A stretch of 64,000 bases of DNA from Oscillospiraceae bacterium (GTDB taxonomy: Bacteria > Bacillota > Clostridia > Oscillospirales > Oscillospiraceae): the NCBI GenBank assembly GCA_017430455.1, contig JAFRMX010000023.1, positions 247,246-311,245 on the forward strand. Direction: 5' to 3'. The translations under genes and the position numbers were made by a program. Below the pieces are notes generated by a model. It did no database searches, was not told the origin of the DNA, and saw only the letters and a list, made by a program, of their open reading frames with translations. Positions 52,414 through 60,690 of the stretch are shown here, piece by piece; within the stretch, counting starts at the first letter, position 1; every line of letters begins with the position of its first letter.

Positions 52414-53588
52414 TCCACCAGATTTCTTTCCATATTAATGCTGAATTTAAATCCCGGGAATTCTTCTGTCAGCTTCTCTTTCAATTCTTTCATAAACTCC
52501 GCCGCCTGTTCCTCGTTATGTGAAAACGGAATCACAAGGTCAAAAGCTGCTTCCGGACTTTTTCCGTAACTGATCTGGAGATCATGATATGCAATGGCAG
52601 GGTCTGTCTTTTCTATGATCTCTTTTAATTCTCTTTCCAAAGATGCCCTGATCGTTTTATGGTTATCGCTCAGATCAACAGGGTCCAAATGTATTACGAG
52701 CGATACTCCCAATTCCTCTTTTACCTTTTTCTCAGCCAGATCTGCTGTCCGGTGAGCATCCTCCAGAGTCATATTGCCCGGCATTTCCGCGTGTATCGTC
52801 GCGTAGCTGATACCGCTGCCGTAGTTGTGGATCATAAGATCGTGGGAGTTAAGGATCCCTTCTGTTCCGTTTATAACGGACAGGATCCCGTCATATAGCC
52901 CGCGGTCCATTTTTGCGCCTATCAGCGGGGAAAGCGTGTTCTTCGCTATAGTGACGCCTGTCCTTACAATAAAACAGGAGACGACGGCGCCCATAAGCCC
53001 GTCCGCCGAAAAGCGCGTGAATACCGAAACAAGCAGCGATACCGCGGTAACAGACGTGGTCAGAACATCCCCGAGCGAGTCCGCGGACTGGGCCTTGAGA
53101 AGCTCGGAGTTTATGCGCAGCGCCATCTTCCTGTAAAAGACAGACATCAGGAACTTGACTCCGATGCTCCCGACGAGGAGCAGAAACGGGACAAGAGAGA
53201 AATTAAGATCCCTAGGGTGAAGGATCGCGCCGACCGAGTCAACGAAAAAGCTGAGACCGACGCCTATGACCGCCGCGGACATAATAAAACCTGTGATATA
53301 TTCTACCCTTCCGTGTCCGAAGGGATGCTCTCTGTCCGCGGGCTTCACGGAGATCCTGGCGCCGATCATCGTTATGATATTCGAAAGCGAATCCGTGAGA
53401 TTGTTGACGGAATCCGCGATCACCGCGGCGGAGCCCGTCACGATCCCGATAATGAGCTTCAGCACAAAAAGGAAGACATTGCAGATGATCCCGACCGCGC
53501 TCGAAAATCCCACGTAAGCTGCCCTTACAGCGGGATCTCCCGTTTTTTCATAGTCTTTTACAAATCTTTTTACAAGAAAATCGATCAT
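52410..53588 (-). CDS. Cation diffusion facilitator (Zn/Mn/Fe/Co efflux)
   Basis: The 392-residue protein has six membrane helices (about residues 25-215) with metal-site motifs ADSVNNLTD (about 60) and SADSLGDVLTT (about 168) and a HPFGHGR loop (about 88). An extended cytoplasmic domain follows with MIHNYGSGISYATIHAEM (about 258). This C-terminal region and the N-terminal extension place it with MMT1-like CDFs. The metal is undecided, though the adjacent feo genes make iron or manganese plausible. No Shine-Dalgarno precedes the ATG; a TATAAT ends 6 nt upstream, so the mRNA may be leaderless. Confidence 0.9.
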   Translation of the reverse strand: MIDFLVKRFVKDYEKTGDPAVRAAYVGFSSAVGIICNVFLFVLKLIIGIVTGSAAVIADSVNNLTDSLSNIITMIGARISVKPADREHPFGHGRVEYITGFIMSAAVIGVGLSFFVDSVGAILHPRDLNFSLVPFLLLVGSIGVKFLMSVFYRKMALRINSELLKAQSADSLGDVLTTSVTAVSLLVSVFTRFSADGLMGAVVSCFIVRTGVTIAKNTLSPLIGAKMDRGLYDGILSVINGTEGILNSHDLMIHNYGSGISYATIHAEMPGNMTLEDAHRTADLAEKKVKEELGVSLVIHLDPVDLSDNHKTIRASLERELKEIIEKTDPAIAYHDLQISYGKSPEAAFDLVIPFSHNEEQAAEFMKELKEKLTEEFPGFKFSINMERNLVD

Positions 53589-53594
53589 GTCGGA

Positions 53595-53603
53595 ATTATA
53601 GCA
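53595..53603 (-). promoter_or_regulatory. Possible leaderless promoter of the CDF gene
   Basis: TGC-TATAAT on the minus strand (hexamer 53595-53600) ends 6 nt before the ATG (53586-53588), putting the start point at the start codon. Confidence 0.45.
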
Positions 53604-53629
53604 CGTCCGATTTCATATTTAAAGCGAAA

Positions 53630-53655
53630 CAGTGCCGGGCTAATGCCCGGCACTG
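53630..53655 (-). terminator. Terminator of the feo cluster
   Basis: CAGTGCCGGGC / GCCCGGCACTG form a perfect 11-bp stem with a TAAT loop, 3 bp after the Cys-rich gene stop and followed by TTTCGCTTT on the minus strand. Confidence 0.8.
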
Positions 53656-53658
53656 CCT

Positions 53659-53856
53659 TTATTCTCCGAATGTCATTTTTTCGACTCTTTTATGAGGAGT
53701 CCGGGATGTGCCGCATCCTTCATAATCATGGCAGTTGCCTGCCACAGGACATCCTATGCACTTTGTGCCGCGTTTTTTCTCTTTCCAGATATACCTGATG
53801 GCGAAAAAGACGATCAGGACAAGTGCAATAACCGCAATGACCGTATTAATTGTCAT
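53659..53856 (-). CDS. FeoB-associated Cys-rich membrane protein
   Basis: This 65-residue protein has one membrane helix (about 3-23), a basic stretch (IWKEKKRGTK) and a cysteine motif CIGCPVAGNCHDYEGC. It matches the small FeoB-associated Cys-rich family found after feoB. The cysteines probably touch ferrous iron or sense redox; this is inference. The second ATG (53856) is preferred because AGGATGG lies eight bases before it; the first ATG, four codons upstream, has no room for a ribosome site. Confidence 0.88.
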   Translation of the reverse strand: MTINTVIAVIALVLIVFFAIRYIWKEKKRGTKCIGCPVAGNCHDYEGCGTSRTPHKRVEKMTFGE

Positions 53857-53889
53857 ATTTATCGCCATCCTTACCCAAGAATATGATAC

Positions 53890-55896
53890 TTATGCTTTTG
53901 AAGCCTTGGCAGCCTGGTGAAGAGAATACTCCTCATCAAAGTGAGCTCTGATCTTTCTGGAGATCAGGACCACGACAAGTACCATCAGTGCGATCGCGAT
54001 AAGCCCGGGGATAAAGCCGGGGGCGAAGCTTCCGGTCGTGAAGAGCGTACCGAACTGGTTTACGAGGAATGCAACAGAGTAGCCTGTGCAAAGCTGGAGA
54101 CCGATCGCGCTCCACAGCCAGCCTCTGCTCTTCATCTCGGAATTCATGGAACCGATAGCAGCAAAGCAGGGAGGCGTGTAAAGGTTAAAGAACAGGTATG
54201 CAAGTGCGCTTACTGTAGTGAGTCCCATTGCAGCGGCAACCTGATTCGCGCCGCCGGTGAGAGCGAGTTCTTCAGTATCGATAAATGATGTGAGTCCGTA
54301 GCAGACAGCCAGAGTGCCGACAACATTTTCTTTGGCGATAAAGCCTGTAATGGCCGCGGCTGCGAGCTGCCATGCGCCAAATCCGAGTGGTATCAGCAGG
54401 AACGCGAAGGGGCTCGCGATCGTTGCGAGAATGGATGTGTTCTCCATGCCTTCCTCGACAACCTGGAACTGCCAGTTGTAAGTCTGCATGAGCTGGACAA
54501 CAAGGTTGCAGATAAGAATGATCGTTGCCGCTTTAACGATGTATGCCTTGGCGCGCTCCATCATGGATTTGAAAGCGAATCCGAGGCTCGGCGCCTTATA
54601 TTTCGGGAATTCCATAATGAAGAAGGACTTTCTGTACTTGTATCCTGTAACTGCTTTCACAAGAAGAGCGCCCAGGAAGATAAGTGCAAGGCCGAGGAAA
54701 TACGATATTGTGCTGACCCAGGCCGCTCCGTTGAAGAACGCGCCTGCAAAAAGTGCGATGACCGGTATCTTGGCCCCGCAGGGAATGAAAGTGGTAAGCA
54801 TTGCAGTGGCTCTTCTTTCTCTTTCATCACGTATGGTACGGCATGCCATTATAGCAGGAACACCGCAGCCGGTGCCAATGATTATAGGTATAACGGACTT
54901 TCCGGAAAGGCCGACTCTCTTGAAGATCGGATCCATGACCGCGCTGACACGTGCCATATATCCGCAATCCTCAAGGAGAGCAATGAGGAAGTACATGATC
55001 ATGACGAGAGGCAGGAATCCGACGACCGCTCCGACACCGCCTACAATACCGTCAGCAATGATCGTGGAGAGCAGAGGCGTGGCTTCAAGCTGTGACGCGA
55101 CCCATTCCTGGAACATCTCAATGTAACCGACAAGCCAGTCAGCAACCAGAGGCCCGAGCCATGTCTGTGATACCCAGAACACACCGAACATAACTGCCGC
55201 AAAGATTATTATACCGATTATAGGATTTGTCAGAATCGCGTCGACCTTGTCGGACTTTGTGGTCTCACTTGACTTTACGGCTCTGACTTCGACGTCTTTT
55301 ACAAGACCATTGACATAGTCGAAACGTTTGCGGTCTTCTGCATCTACCGCATTTTTATCATGCAGGTCGATGTCTGCCTGAAGGTAAGGAGCCTTCTGGT
55401 TTTTTCCGTTCAGCTCTACAGCGGCCGCTATTACGTCTTTAAGACCCTTCTGCTCGATAGCAGTTGTTTTTATGACCGGGCAGTTGAGTTTCTGGCTCAA
55501 AGCTTTCTCATCGATCTTTGTGCCTTCCTTCTCATTGATATCGTCCTTGTTAAGAGCGACTACAACAGGAATTCCAAGCTCAAGAAGCTGAGTCGTGAAG
55601 AACAGGCTTCTGGAAAGGTTCGTGGCGTCAACTATATTGACTATAGCATCGGGATGCTCATCACGGACATATTCGGAAGTTATGCCTTCTTCAGGTGTAA
55701 ACGGTGACATTGAATACGCGCCGGGAAGGTCGACTGCAATTGCTTCAGTGCCTCCGGTGTATTCGGCTTTGATCGGATATTCTTTCATTCCGACGGTAAC
55801 TCCACCCCAGTTACCTACTTTTTCGCTTCTTCCCGTCAGGGCGTTATACATTGTAGTTTTGCCGCTGTTCGGGTTTCCGGCGAATGCGATTCTCAT
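53890..55896 (-). CDS. feoB: Ferrous iron transporter FeoB
   Basis: This Fe(II) uptake protein has an N-terminal G domain: G1 GNPNSGKTT (7-15), a GVTVG G2 region (about 33), DLPGAYS G3 (about 55) and NKDD G4 (about 116). A GDI-like helical spacer and two gates of membrane helices follow, with GCGVPAI (about 355) and ITGFIAKENVVGTL (about 525) motifs. The 668-residue length is normal for Bacillota. The ATG at 55896 has an AGGAGG region upstream. It is cotranscribed with feoA and the HMA gene upstream and the Cys-rich gene downstream. Confidence 0.96.
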   Translation of the reverse strand: MRIAFAGNPNSGKTTMYNALTGRSEKVGNWGGVTVGMKEYPIKAEYTGGTEAIAVDLPGAYSMSPFTPEEGITSEYVRDEHPDAIVNIVDATNLSRSLFFTTQLLELGIPVVVALNKDDINEKEGTKIDEKALSQKLNCPVIKTTAIEQKGLKDVIAAAVELNGKNQKAPYLQADIDLHDKNAVDAEDRKRFDYVNGLVKDVEVRAVKSSETTKSDKVDAILTNPIIGIIIFAAVMFGVFWVSQTWLGPLVADWLVGYIEMFQEWVASQLEATPLLSTIIADGIVGGVGAVVGFLPLVMIMYFLIALLEDCGYMARVSAVMDPIFKRVGLSGKSVIPIIIGTGCGVPAIMACRTIRDERERRATAMLTTFIPCGAKIPVIALFAGAFFNGAAWVSTISYFLGLALIFLGALLVKAVTGYKYRKSFFIMEFPKYKAPSLGFAFKSMMERAKAYIVKAATIILICNLVVQLMQTYNWQFQVVEEGMENTSILATIASPFAFLLIPLGFGAWQLAAAAITGFIAKENVVGTLAVCYGLTSFIDTEELALTGGANQVAAAMGLTTVSALAYLFFNLYTPPCFAAIGSMNSEMKSRGWLWSAIGLQLCTGYSVAFLVNQFGTLFTTGSFAPGFIPGLIAIALMVLVVVLISRKIRAHFDEEYSLHQAAKASKA

Positions 55897-55926
55897 ACCG
55901 GGTATCCTCCTTAATATTTTTATAAA

Positions 55927-56151
55927 CTATATAATGATGGCTTCAGCAAGAAGATTGTCAATGCTGTAGCGTCCTTCCTTGATCACCACAACACAGCTCT
56001 TTTTCTTCTTGGAAACGACTGTAACAGGCTCGCCCTCATAGCATCCGAGACGCAATAAAAACGAGTTCATGTCCGGGTCTTCAGTCTCGATCTTTTTTAC
56101 ATTGTATGTAATTCCGAGATCAGCCTGTAGCAGATTTCTGTTTTCTTCCAT
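55927..56151 (-). CDS. feoA: Ferrous iron transport protein A (SH3-like)
   Basis: The 74-residue FeoA domain shows FLLRLGCYEGEPVTVVSKKKKSCVVVIKEGRYSIDNLLAEAIII (family pattern residues 30-74), where L..LG...G..V.V......V...G....L....A. is typical. It binds the FeoB region at the membrane. The start at 56151 is set by AGGGAGGG; an upstream frame overlapping the HMA gene is not used. Gap to feoB is 30 bp. Confidence 0.9.
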   Translation of the reverse strand: MEENRNLLQADLGITYNVKKIETEDPDMNSFLLRLGCYEGEPVTVVSKKKKSCVVVIKEGRYSIDNLLAEAIII

Positions 56152-56164
56152 ATAACCCTCCCTT

Positions 56165-56545
56165 TCAGGCTGTTTCTTTGCAGCCTGACACTTTATATGA
56201 TGTGCTTGCAAGCGCCTTCACGAAATCTTCCTCTGTTCTGGGCAGCTTGGAAAGAATATCCGCCTCTTTCTTTCCGAGATTGACTTTAGCCCAATTGCCT
56301 TCCACGGCATTCAGAGCATTTTCGACACTGGCAGCACAATTTGAACACTTCATGTTTTCGATCGTAAGTATATATCTGTACGGATAATGATTTTCATTCC
56401 GATCAGCAACACCTTTTCTTTTGACTGCCTCGCCGCTGCCGCAGCAGCTTGCCATCTTTGACTTTCCTCTCACCTTCTGCAGAGTCTGGTACACGGCAAA
56501 AACTATAAGAGCAGCAGTCAAAACTATTATCACGACGGACGCCAT
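56165..56545 (-). CDS. Membrane-anchored heavy-metal-associated (HMA) domain protein
   Basis: The 126-residue protein has an N-terminal helix (2-22), a CCGSG motif (34-38), then an HMA domain (about 56-120) with the metal-binding MKCSNCAASVENAL and a C-terminal GC. HMA domains carry copper or other soft metals. A member leading a feo operon may act as a metal chaperone or sensor for iron uptake in Clostridia, which is inference. GGAGAG precedes the ATG; feoA follows after 13 bp. Confidence 0.85.
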   Translation of the reverse strand: MASVVIIVLTAALIVFAVYQTLQKVRGKSKMASCCGSGEAVKRKGVADRNENHYPYRYILTIENMKCSNCAASVENALNAVEGNWAKVNLGKKEADILSKLPRTEEDFVKALASTSYKVSGCKETA

Positions 56546-56566
56546 TGATTATTCTCTCCATTGTTG

Positions 56567-56600
56567 TTAGAAATATCTGATTGTAGTTAAATACTTCTAA
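56567..56600. promoter_or_regulatory. Inverted repeat in the feo leader
   Basis: TTAGAAATATCT (56567-56578) and AAATACTTCTAA (56589-56600) form 12-bp arms with two mismatches and a 10-nt loop. They lie between the promoter and the first gene. A metal-responsive repressor site or an RNA hairpin are both possible; it is not a textbook Fur box. Confidence 0.4.
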
Positions 56601-56649
56601 TTAGTAGGTATTAAAAAATGTTAGAGCTGTTTAACCTTAAAACAAAAGT

Positions 56650-56678
56650 ATATTAATCTTCTCTAACCGATTTGTCAA
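56650..56678 (-). promoter_or_regulatory. sigmaA promoter of the feo cluster
   Basis: TTGACA (56673-56678, perfect) and TAATAT (56650-56655) with a 17-nt spacer on the minus strand; leader about 100 nt. Confidence 0.65.
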
Positions 56679-56686
56679 TCGTTTTG

Positions 56687-57241
56687 TCAAAAAAAACAAA
56701 TAATATCCGTTCTTTTTTCCCGGGCAAGCATTCCGGCAAGTGAGGAGTTGGTATATCGCGGGTCTTCCGTGACTTCTTTAATGACATTGATCCACGGGGG
56801 AATAACGTACCGGGCATCCTCACTTTCAAGCTCGATCTCAAGCGTCGCTCTGTCGTCCCAGAAGCTGTAGATATCTATCTCAAGCATATTTCCTTCGTAC
56901 GGTATCCGGTATCTTGTTTTTATTATGCTGCGTTTATCAGGGTCAGCCTCGGAGAGGAGACTCTCATATTCGGATCTCGATATTTCTTTTTCGTCTTCGA
57001 TACGCCTTATATTGGTAATATGTTTTTTTGATGTCAGAGTATATATAATGCTTCTGCCGGACGAGCTTTTTCTGACTCTTCTTGAGTCCCCTTCGCCGCA
57101 TTTAAGGTAGGTCTGCGTCATATCCAGTCGCGAAGCTCCGGGGAAGCTTTCCAGCATTCCCCGGTCAGGCATCGCTATAAGAAATTTTCTCTCTATCTCA
57201 AAATGCGCCATATCCGTATGTTTTGTCTCCAGGCTTTTCAT
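56687..57241 (-). CDS. CYTH-domain protein
   Basis: The 184-residue protein has the FEIERKFLI motif (ExExK, about residues 14-20) and alternating charged strands of the CYTH tunnel fold (KTRYRIPY, LEIDIYSF, ATLEIELE). Bacterial members are mostly inorganic triphosphatases acting on tripolyphosphate. The start at 57241 overlaps the aldo/keto reductase stop (ATGA); the alternative at MAHFEIERKF (57211) has no better ribosome site. It is the last gene of a six-gene operon starting before 64000. Confidence 0.85.
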   Translation of the reverse strand: MKSLETKHTDMAHFEIERKFLIAMPDRGMLESFPGASRLDMTQTYLKCGEGDSRRVRKSSSGRSIIYTLTSKKHITNIRRIEDEKEISRSEYESLLSEADPDKRSIIKTRYRIPYEGNMLEIDIYSFWDDRATLEIELESEDARYVIPPWINVIKEVTEDPRYTNSSLAGMLAREKRTDIICFF

Positions 57242-58362
57242 AAAACGCCAAGCTCGTCCGCGACCTTAGGAAGCAGCCAACGGACCATAAGGTGCTGCGG
57301 GCAGGTCTTCTCGCATCTCCCGCACCTGATGCAGTCGTCTGCCTTTCCGACTCCGGGCCTTGACGAGATCTCCGCGTATTCCTTCACCTGGGGCGCAGTC
57401 CAGCCTCCGCCTAGCTGTTTGAAGCCGTTGTAGAGTCTGAAATACTCGGGGATCGGGATATGCTTCGGACAGCCTTCGACGCAATATCTGCAGGCCGTGC
57501 AGTTTATGGCTATCGAGTTGTGAATGATCTCCACTGCCCTGCTCACCGCGTCGGATTCCTCCCGGTTCAGCGGCTCAAATGATCTCATATATGAGGTGTT
57601 GTCCAGGAGCTGTTCATAATTGCTCATGCCGGAGAGGACCATGAACACGTTTTCGAGCGAGGCGGCAAATCTGATCCCCCAGCTGGGAACGGACATATCC
57701 GGACGGATCTCTTTAAAGAGCTTTTCCGCGTCTTCAGGAACATTTGCAAGCGTTCCTCCCTTGACGGGTTCCATTACCACGACCTTTTTCCCGTGTTTTA
57801 CACATACTTCATAGTTCTCGCGGGAACGGACATTCTCCGCGTCCCAGTCGAGATAATTCAGCTGGAGCTGAACGAATTCCATCTCCGGGTGCTTTGTCAG
57901 AATATCATCGAGCATATCTGGCATGTCATGGAAGGAAAAACCGATGTGCTTTACTTTCCCCTCTGCCTTCTTGTCGATGACAAACTTCCATGCATCAAAT
58001 CCGTCTGCCTGAGCTATATCACTTCTGTTTATATTGTGAAGCCAGTAGTAATCAAAGTATTCAAGTCCGGTCTTCTCGAGCTGCTCATTGAAGATGCGTT
58101 CCATATCATCAGCACTTTTAAGCATCATTGTCGGCAGTTTTGTCGTTACTGTATAGCTGTCCCTCGGATGTCGCTTTACAAGCGCTTCTCTGACAGCTGT
58201 CTCGCTTTGGTACCCATGGTACATATATGCTGTGTCAAAATAAGTAAAGCCTCTTTCAAGAAATGTATCGACCATTTTCTTGAACTGCTCGATATCTATG
58301 CTCTTTGGATCGTCTTTATCAAGCAGCGGCAGGCGCATGCACCCGAATCCCAGTTTTTTCAT
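57238..58362 (-). CDS. Aldo/keto reductase with C-terminal 4Fe-4S domain
   Basis: The 374-residue protein has an AKR barrel (FDTAYMYHGYQSE with catalytic Tyr, about 42-55; TTKLP Lys; NYLDWD). A C-terminal two-cluster ferredoxin-like domain follows: CTACRYCVEGCPKHIP (about 280) and CIRCGRCEKTCPQHL (about 338). This fused form is common in anaerobes; substrates are unknown. AGGGAGGAG precedes the ATG at 58362, only 4 bp after the lipoprotein gene. Confidence 0.9.
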   Translation of the reverse strand: MKKLGFGCMRLPLLDKDDPKSIDIEQFKKMVDTFLERGFTYFDTAYMYHGYQSETAVREALVKRHPRDSYTVTTKLPTMMLKSADDMERIFNEQLEKTGLEYFDYYWLHNINRSDIAQADGFDAWKFVIDKKAEGKVKHIGFSFHDMPDMLDDILTKHPEMEFVQLQLNYLDWDAENVRSRENYEVCVKHGKKVVVMEPVKGGTLANVPEDAEKLFKEIRPDMSVPSWGIRFAASLENVFMVLSGMSNYEQLLDNTSYMRSFEPLNREESDAVSRAVEIIHNSIAINCTACRYCVEGCPKHIPIPEYFRLYNGFKQLGGGWTAPQVKEYAEISSRPGVGKADDCIRCGRCEKTCPQHLMVRWLLPKVADELGVL

Positions 58363-58366
58363 TTTT

Positions 58367-59701
58367 TCACTCCTCCCTGTATTCCATTGCCTTCCATTCG
58401 GCGATCTGTTCTTCCGTCCAGGTCTGCCCGCCATCGAGCAGATTTCCGACAATCGGGTCCCATCCGCTGCCTTTGGCCCCCGTAACAACGACTTCCGCAA
58501 GGTTTTTGATCCCGTAAAAGAGTTTCTCGCTGTCATATACAAACAGGAACTGGCTCAGATCGGTGTGGGATGCTTCCACCCTGTCCGATACGGAGCTCAG
58601 GACCGACATAGCGGAAGCGTATGTATCTGGATACCGGATAAGGTTTCCGTCACCGTCAACAAAGACCGCGGTCGGATCCGAACCTGTCTCAAAGCAGCTG
58701 AAGTTCTCGGAGACACGGTCATTGCCGATTTGCATGAAGATCCTTCCGGGGTTTGCCGTTTCATCCTCTCCGACGACCCTGTAACGGCGAATATTCAGGA
58801 ATCCGACCTTGTTATCATCCAGAGTTTTCACAATATCTTCAGACGGTATGAGACATGTGCCCGATTCCGCGTTCCAGCCAAGGTCATTTACCACTCCGAT
58901 GACCTGAAAGCCTCGATCGGCGTATTTTTCGCTTAAAGCCTGAATGCTTTTGAGATCGGAACTGCTTCTTCCCTCCGTGCTCCAGAAATAAAGCATTGTA
59001 AGCTTCTTCCCCGAAAAGACAGACTCGTCGACGGTATTTCCGTCCAAATCCGTCGTTTTGAAAGAAAGATCGAATTCATTGAGGCCGAAGTCCTCGTCCG
59101 CAGTTGCCTCGTTGTACTTTTCGGTCAGAGCTTCGAACTCCTCTTCGGAGAGCGCCCCTTCATGTTTGTACATGTTATAGGCGTTCATCATGGAGAACTT
59201 GTGGCCGAGCGCGGCTGCTTTTAACGAATATTCTGCCGACTTCTCCGGATCCCGAGGGATGATATCGCTGAACCCGTACAGACCGTAGAGACTGTACATG
59301 GCGTCAGCGTCGCCCGCGTCAGCGGCTTTCGTAAGCCACTCGAGTCCTTTTTCGGGTTCTTTACCGTCTTTGGAATAGAGGTAGTAGTATCCCAGATCCT
59401 TCATGGCGGCAACATTTCCGGTCCCGGCGGCTTTTGTCAGCAGTTCCAGGCCCTTTCCGGTGTCTTGTCCGACATCGTCCGAGCCATACAGATACTTCTC
59501 GCCGAGTCCGAGCAGGGCATCGGGAACACCCTCTCCGGCCTCCCTGATGAGCTTTTCAAGCTCTGTCTCAGGCTTTTCGGTCGGCTCCGGAGTGACAGAG
59601 GCTTCTTCTGAAGCAGTCTGATTTCCGGGCGCTGTGCTTCCGCAGGCGCAGAGCGAGAGGACCAGGGCAATCGCGATAAGCAGCGCTGTAATCTTTTTCA
59701 C
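58367..59701 (-). CDS. Lipoprotein with Sel1 repeats and a cysteine-less thioredoxin (TlpA-like) domain
   Basis: The 444-residue protein has a signal peptide with a lipobox ending at Cys20 (LSLCAC), an acidic linker and Sel1-type repeats (about 55-180; GVPDALLGLGEKYLYG, GNVAAMKDLGYYYLYS, GDADAMYSLYGLYG). A TlpA/AhpC-type thioredoxin fold (about 205-400) follows. Where the active-site W-x3-C-P-x-C should be, the protein reads YFWSTEGRSSS, with both cysteines replaced (positions 244 and 247). It therefore cannot act as a thiol oxidoreductase and may bind a partner instead. It is exported and anchored by lipid. Confidence 0.82.
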   Translation of the reverse strand: MKKITALLIAIALVLSLCACGSTAPGNQTASEEASVTPEPTEKPETELEKLIREAGEGVPDALLGLGEKYLYGSDDVGQDTGKGLELLTKAAGTGNVAAMKDLGYYYLYSKDGKEPEKGLEWLTKAADAGDADAMYSLYGLYGFSDIIPRDPEKSAEYSLKAAALGHKFSMMNAYNMYKHEGALSEEEFEALTEKYNEATADEDFGLNEFDLSFKTTDLDGNTVDESVFSGKKLTMLYFWSTEGRSSSDLKSIQALSEKYADRGFQVIGVVNDLGWNAESGTCLIPSEDIVKTLDDNKVGFLNIRRYRVVGEDETANPGRIFMQIGNDRVSENFSCFETGSDPTAVFVDGDGNLIRYPDTYASAMSVLSSVSDRVEASHTDLSQFLFVYDSEKLFYGIKNLAEVVVTGAKGSGWDPIVGNLLDGGQTWTEEQIAEWKAMEYREE

Positions 59702-59727
59702 GTTACAAACTCCCCTTTCTGTTGTGT

Positions 59728-60675
59728 TTACCCGTGTTTGTAGATCTTCTTGTCAAGCGCGAAGAGGCGCTGGCTGAAATGTCCGGGTTCAAGCTCAGCA
59801 TATGTCTCGGCGTAGATCTCCATACGGGAGTCTATCGAGTCTATATGATAGAGCAGCTCCGCCTCCGCGCACTGCGGGACCACAGCAGCGCCATGCTCAG
59901 GCTCCCCGTGATGTGAGAGGATCATATGCTGCAGAAGAATGCTTTTCTCTTCAGGGATATTCAGACTTTCACAGACCTCCTTCAGCTCCATCGCGCCCAT
60001 AACAAGATGCCCCAGAAGCTGCCCCGGAACCGAATAATCATTTACTGTCCCGAGTTCGGAGAAGGAGTACTCCTTTTCCTTGGCAAAATCATGAAGAAGC
60101 GTGCCCGTTATCAGAAGGTTTCTGTCGATCACCTCAGAATAGATATCCGACAACAGGTCTGCTGCTCTGAGCATATTGGAGGTGTGCATCAAAAGCCCGT
60201 TCACGAAAGCGTGATGTATACTTTTCGCGGCAGGAATACTGAAAAAAGCGTCCCTGTGTTTTTCCAGCATGTATTGGGCGATCTTTTTGTAGTCTTTATC
60301 ATCAAGGGACTCAATAAGATCTTCAACCTCTTTAAAACGCTCCTCCGGATCTATCGGAGCCACAGGGACAAGTGAAGACTTATCAAACAGATCCGTATCG
60401 AGCGCAAGCCTTATCCTGGAGACGGTAAGCTGTCTTGCAGCACGGAATTCTCCCATATTTCCCCTGAGCTTTATGACCTTTCCGGCATCCGCGGAGCCTA
60501 TCTTCCCGCTGTAGTCCCAGACTTTAAACTCTACAGAGCCTGACATATCCGAGACTGTGCCGCTTAAATACGGCTTTCCGTTGGATGAAGTCTTTAAAGC
60601 GGCCTCTTTGAGAAGATAGAAGCCCTCAAATTCATCTCCGATATTCAGCTCCGACAACAGCATATTTTCAAGCAT
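59728..60675 (-). CDS. 3'-5' exoribonuclease YhaM-like (OB fold + HD domain)
   Basis: The 315-residue protein has an N-terminal OB fold (about 15-100) and a metal-dependent HD domain (about 150-290) with HHAFVNGLLMHT, the LLHDFAK HD pair and ILSHHGEPEHG. It matches YhaM/CBF1, which trims RNA from the 3' end. The ATG at 60675 is preferred with AAGGA seven bases upstream; a TTG two codons earlier is possible. Position between polA and a lipoprotein gene, 15 bp after polA. Confidence 0.9.
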   Translation of the reverse strand: MLENMLLSELNIGDEFEGFYLLKEAALKTSSNGKPYLSGTVSDMSGSVEFKVWDYSGKIGSADAGKVIKLRGNMGEFRAARQLTVSRIRLALDTDLFDKSSLVPVAPIDPEERFKEVEDLIESLDDKDYKKIAQYMLEKHRDAFFSIPAAKSIHHAFVNGLLMHTSNMLRAADLLSDIYSEVIDRNLLITGTLLHDFAKEKEYSFSELGTVNDYSVPGQLLGHLVMGAMELKEVCESLNIPEEKSILLQHMILSHHGEPEHGAAVVPQCAEAELLYHIDSIDSRMEIYAETYAELEPGHFSQRLFALDKKIYKHG

Positions 60676-60690
60676 GAACAATTCCTTTCC

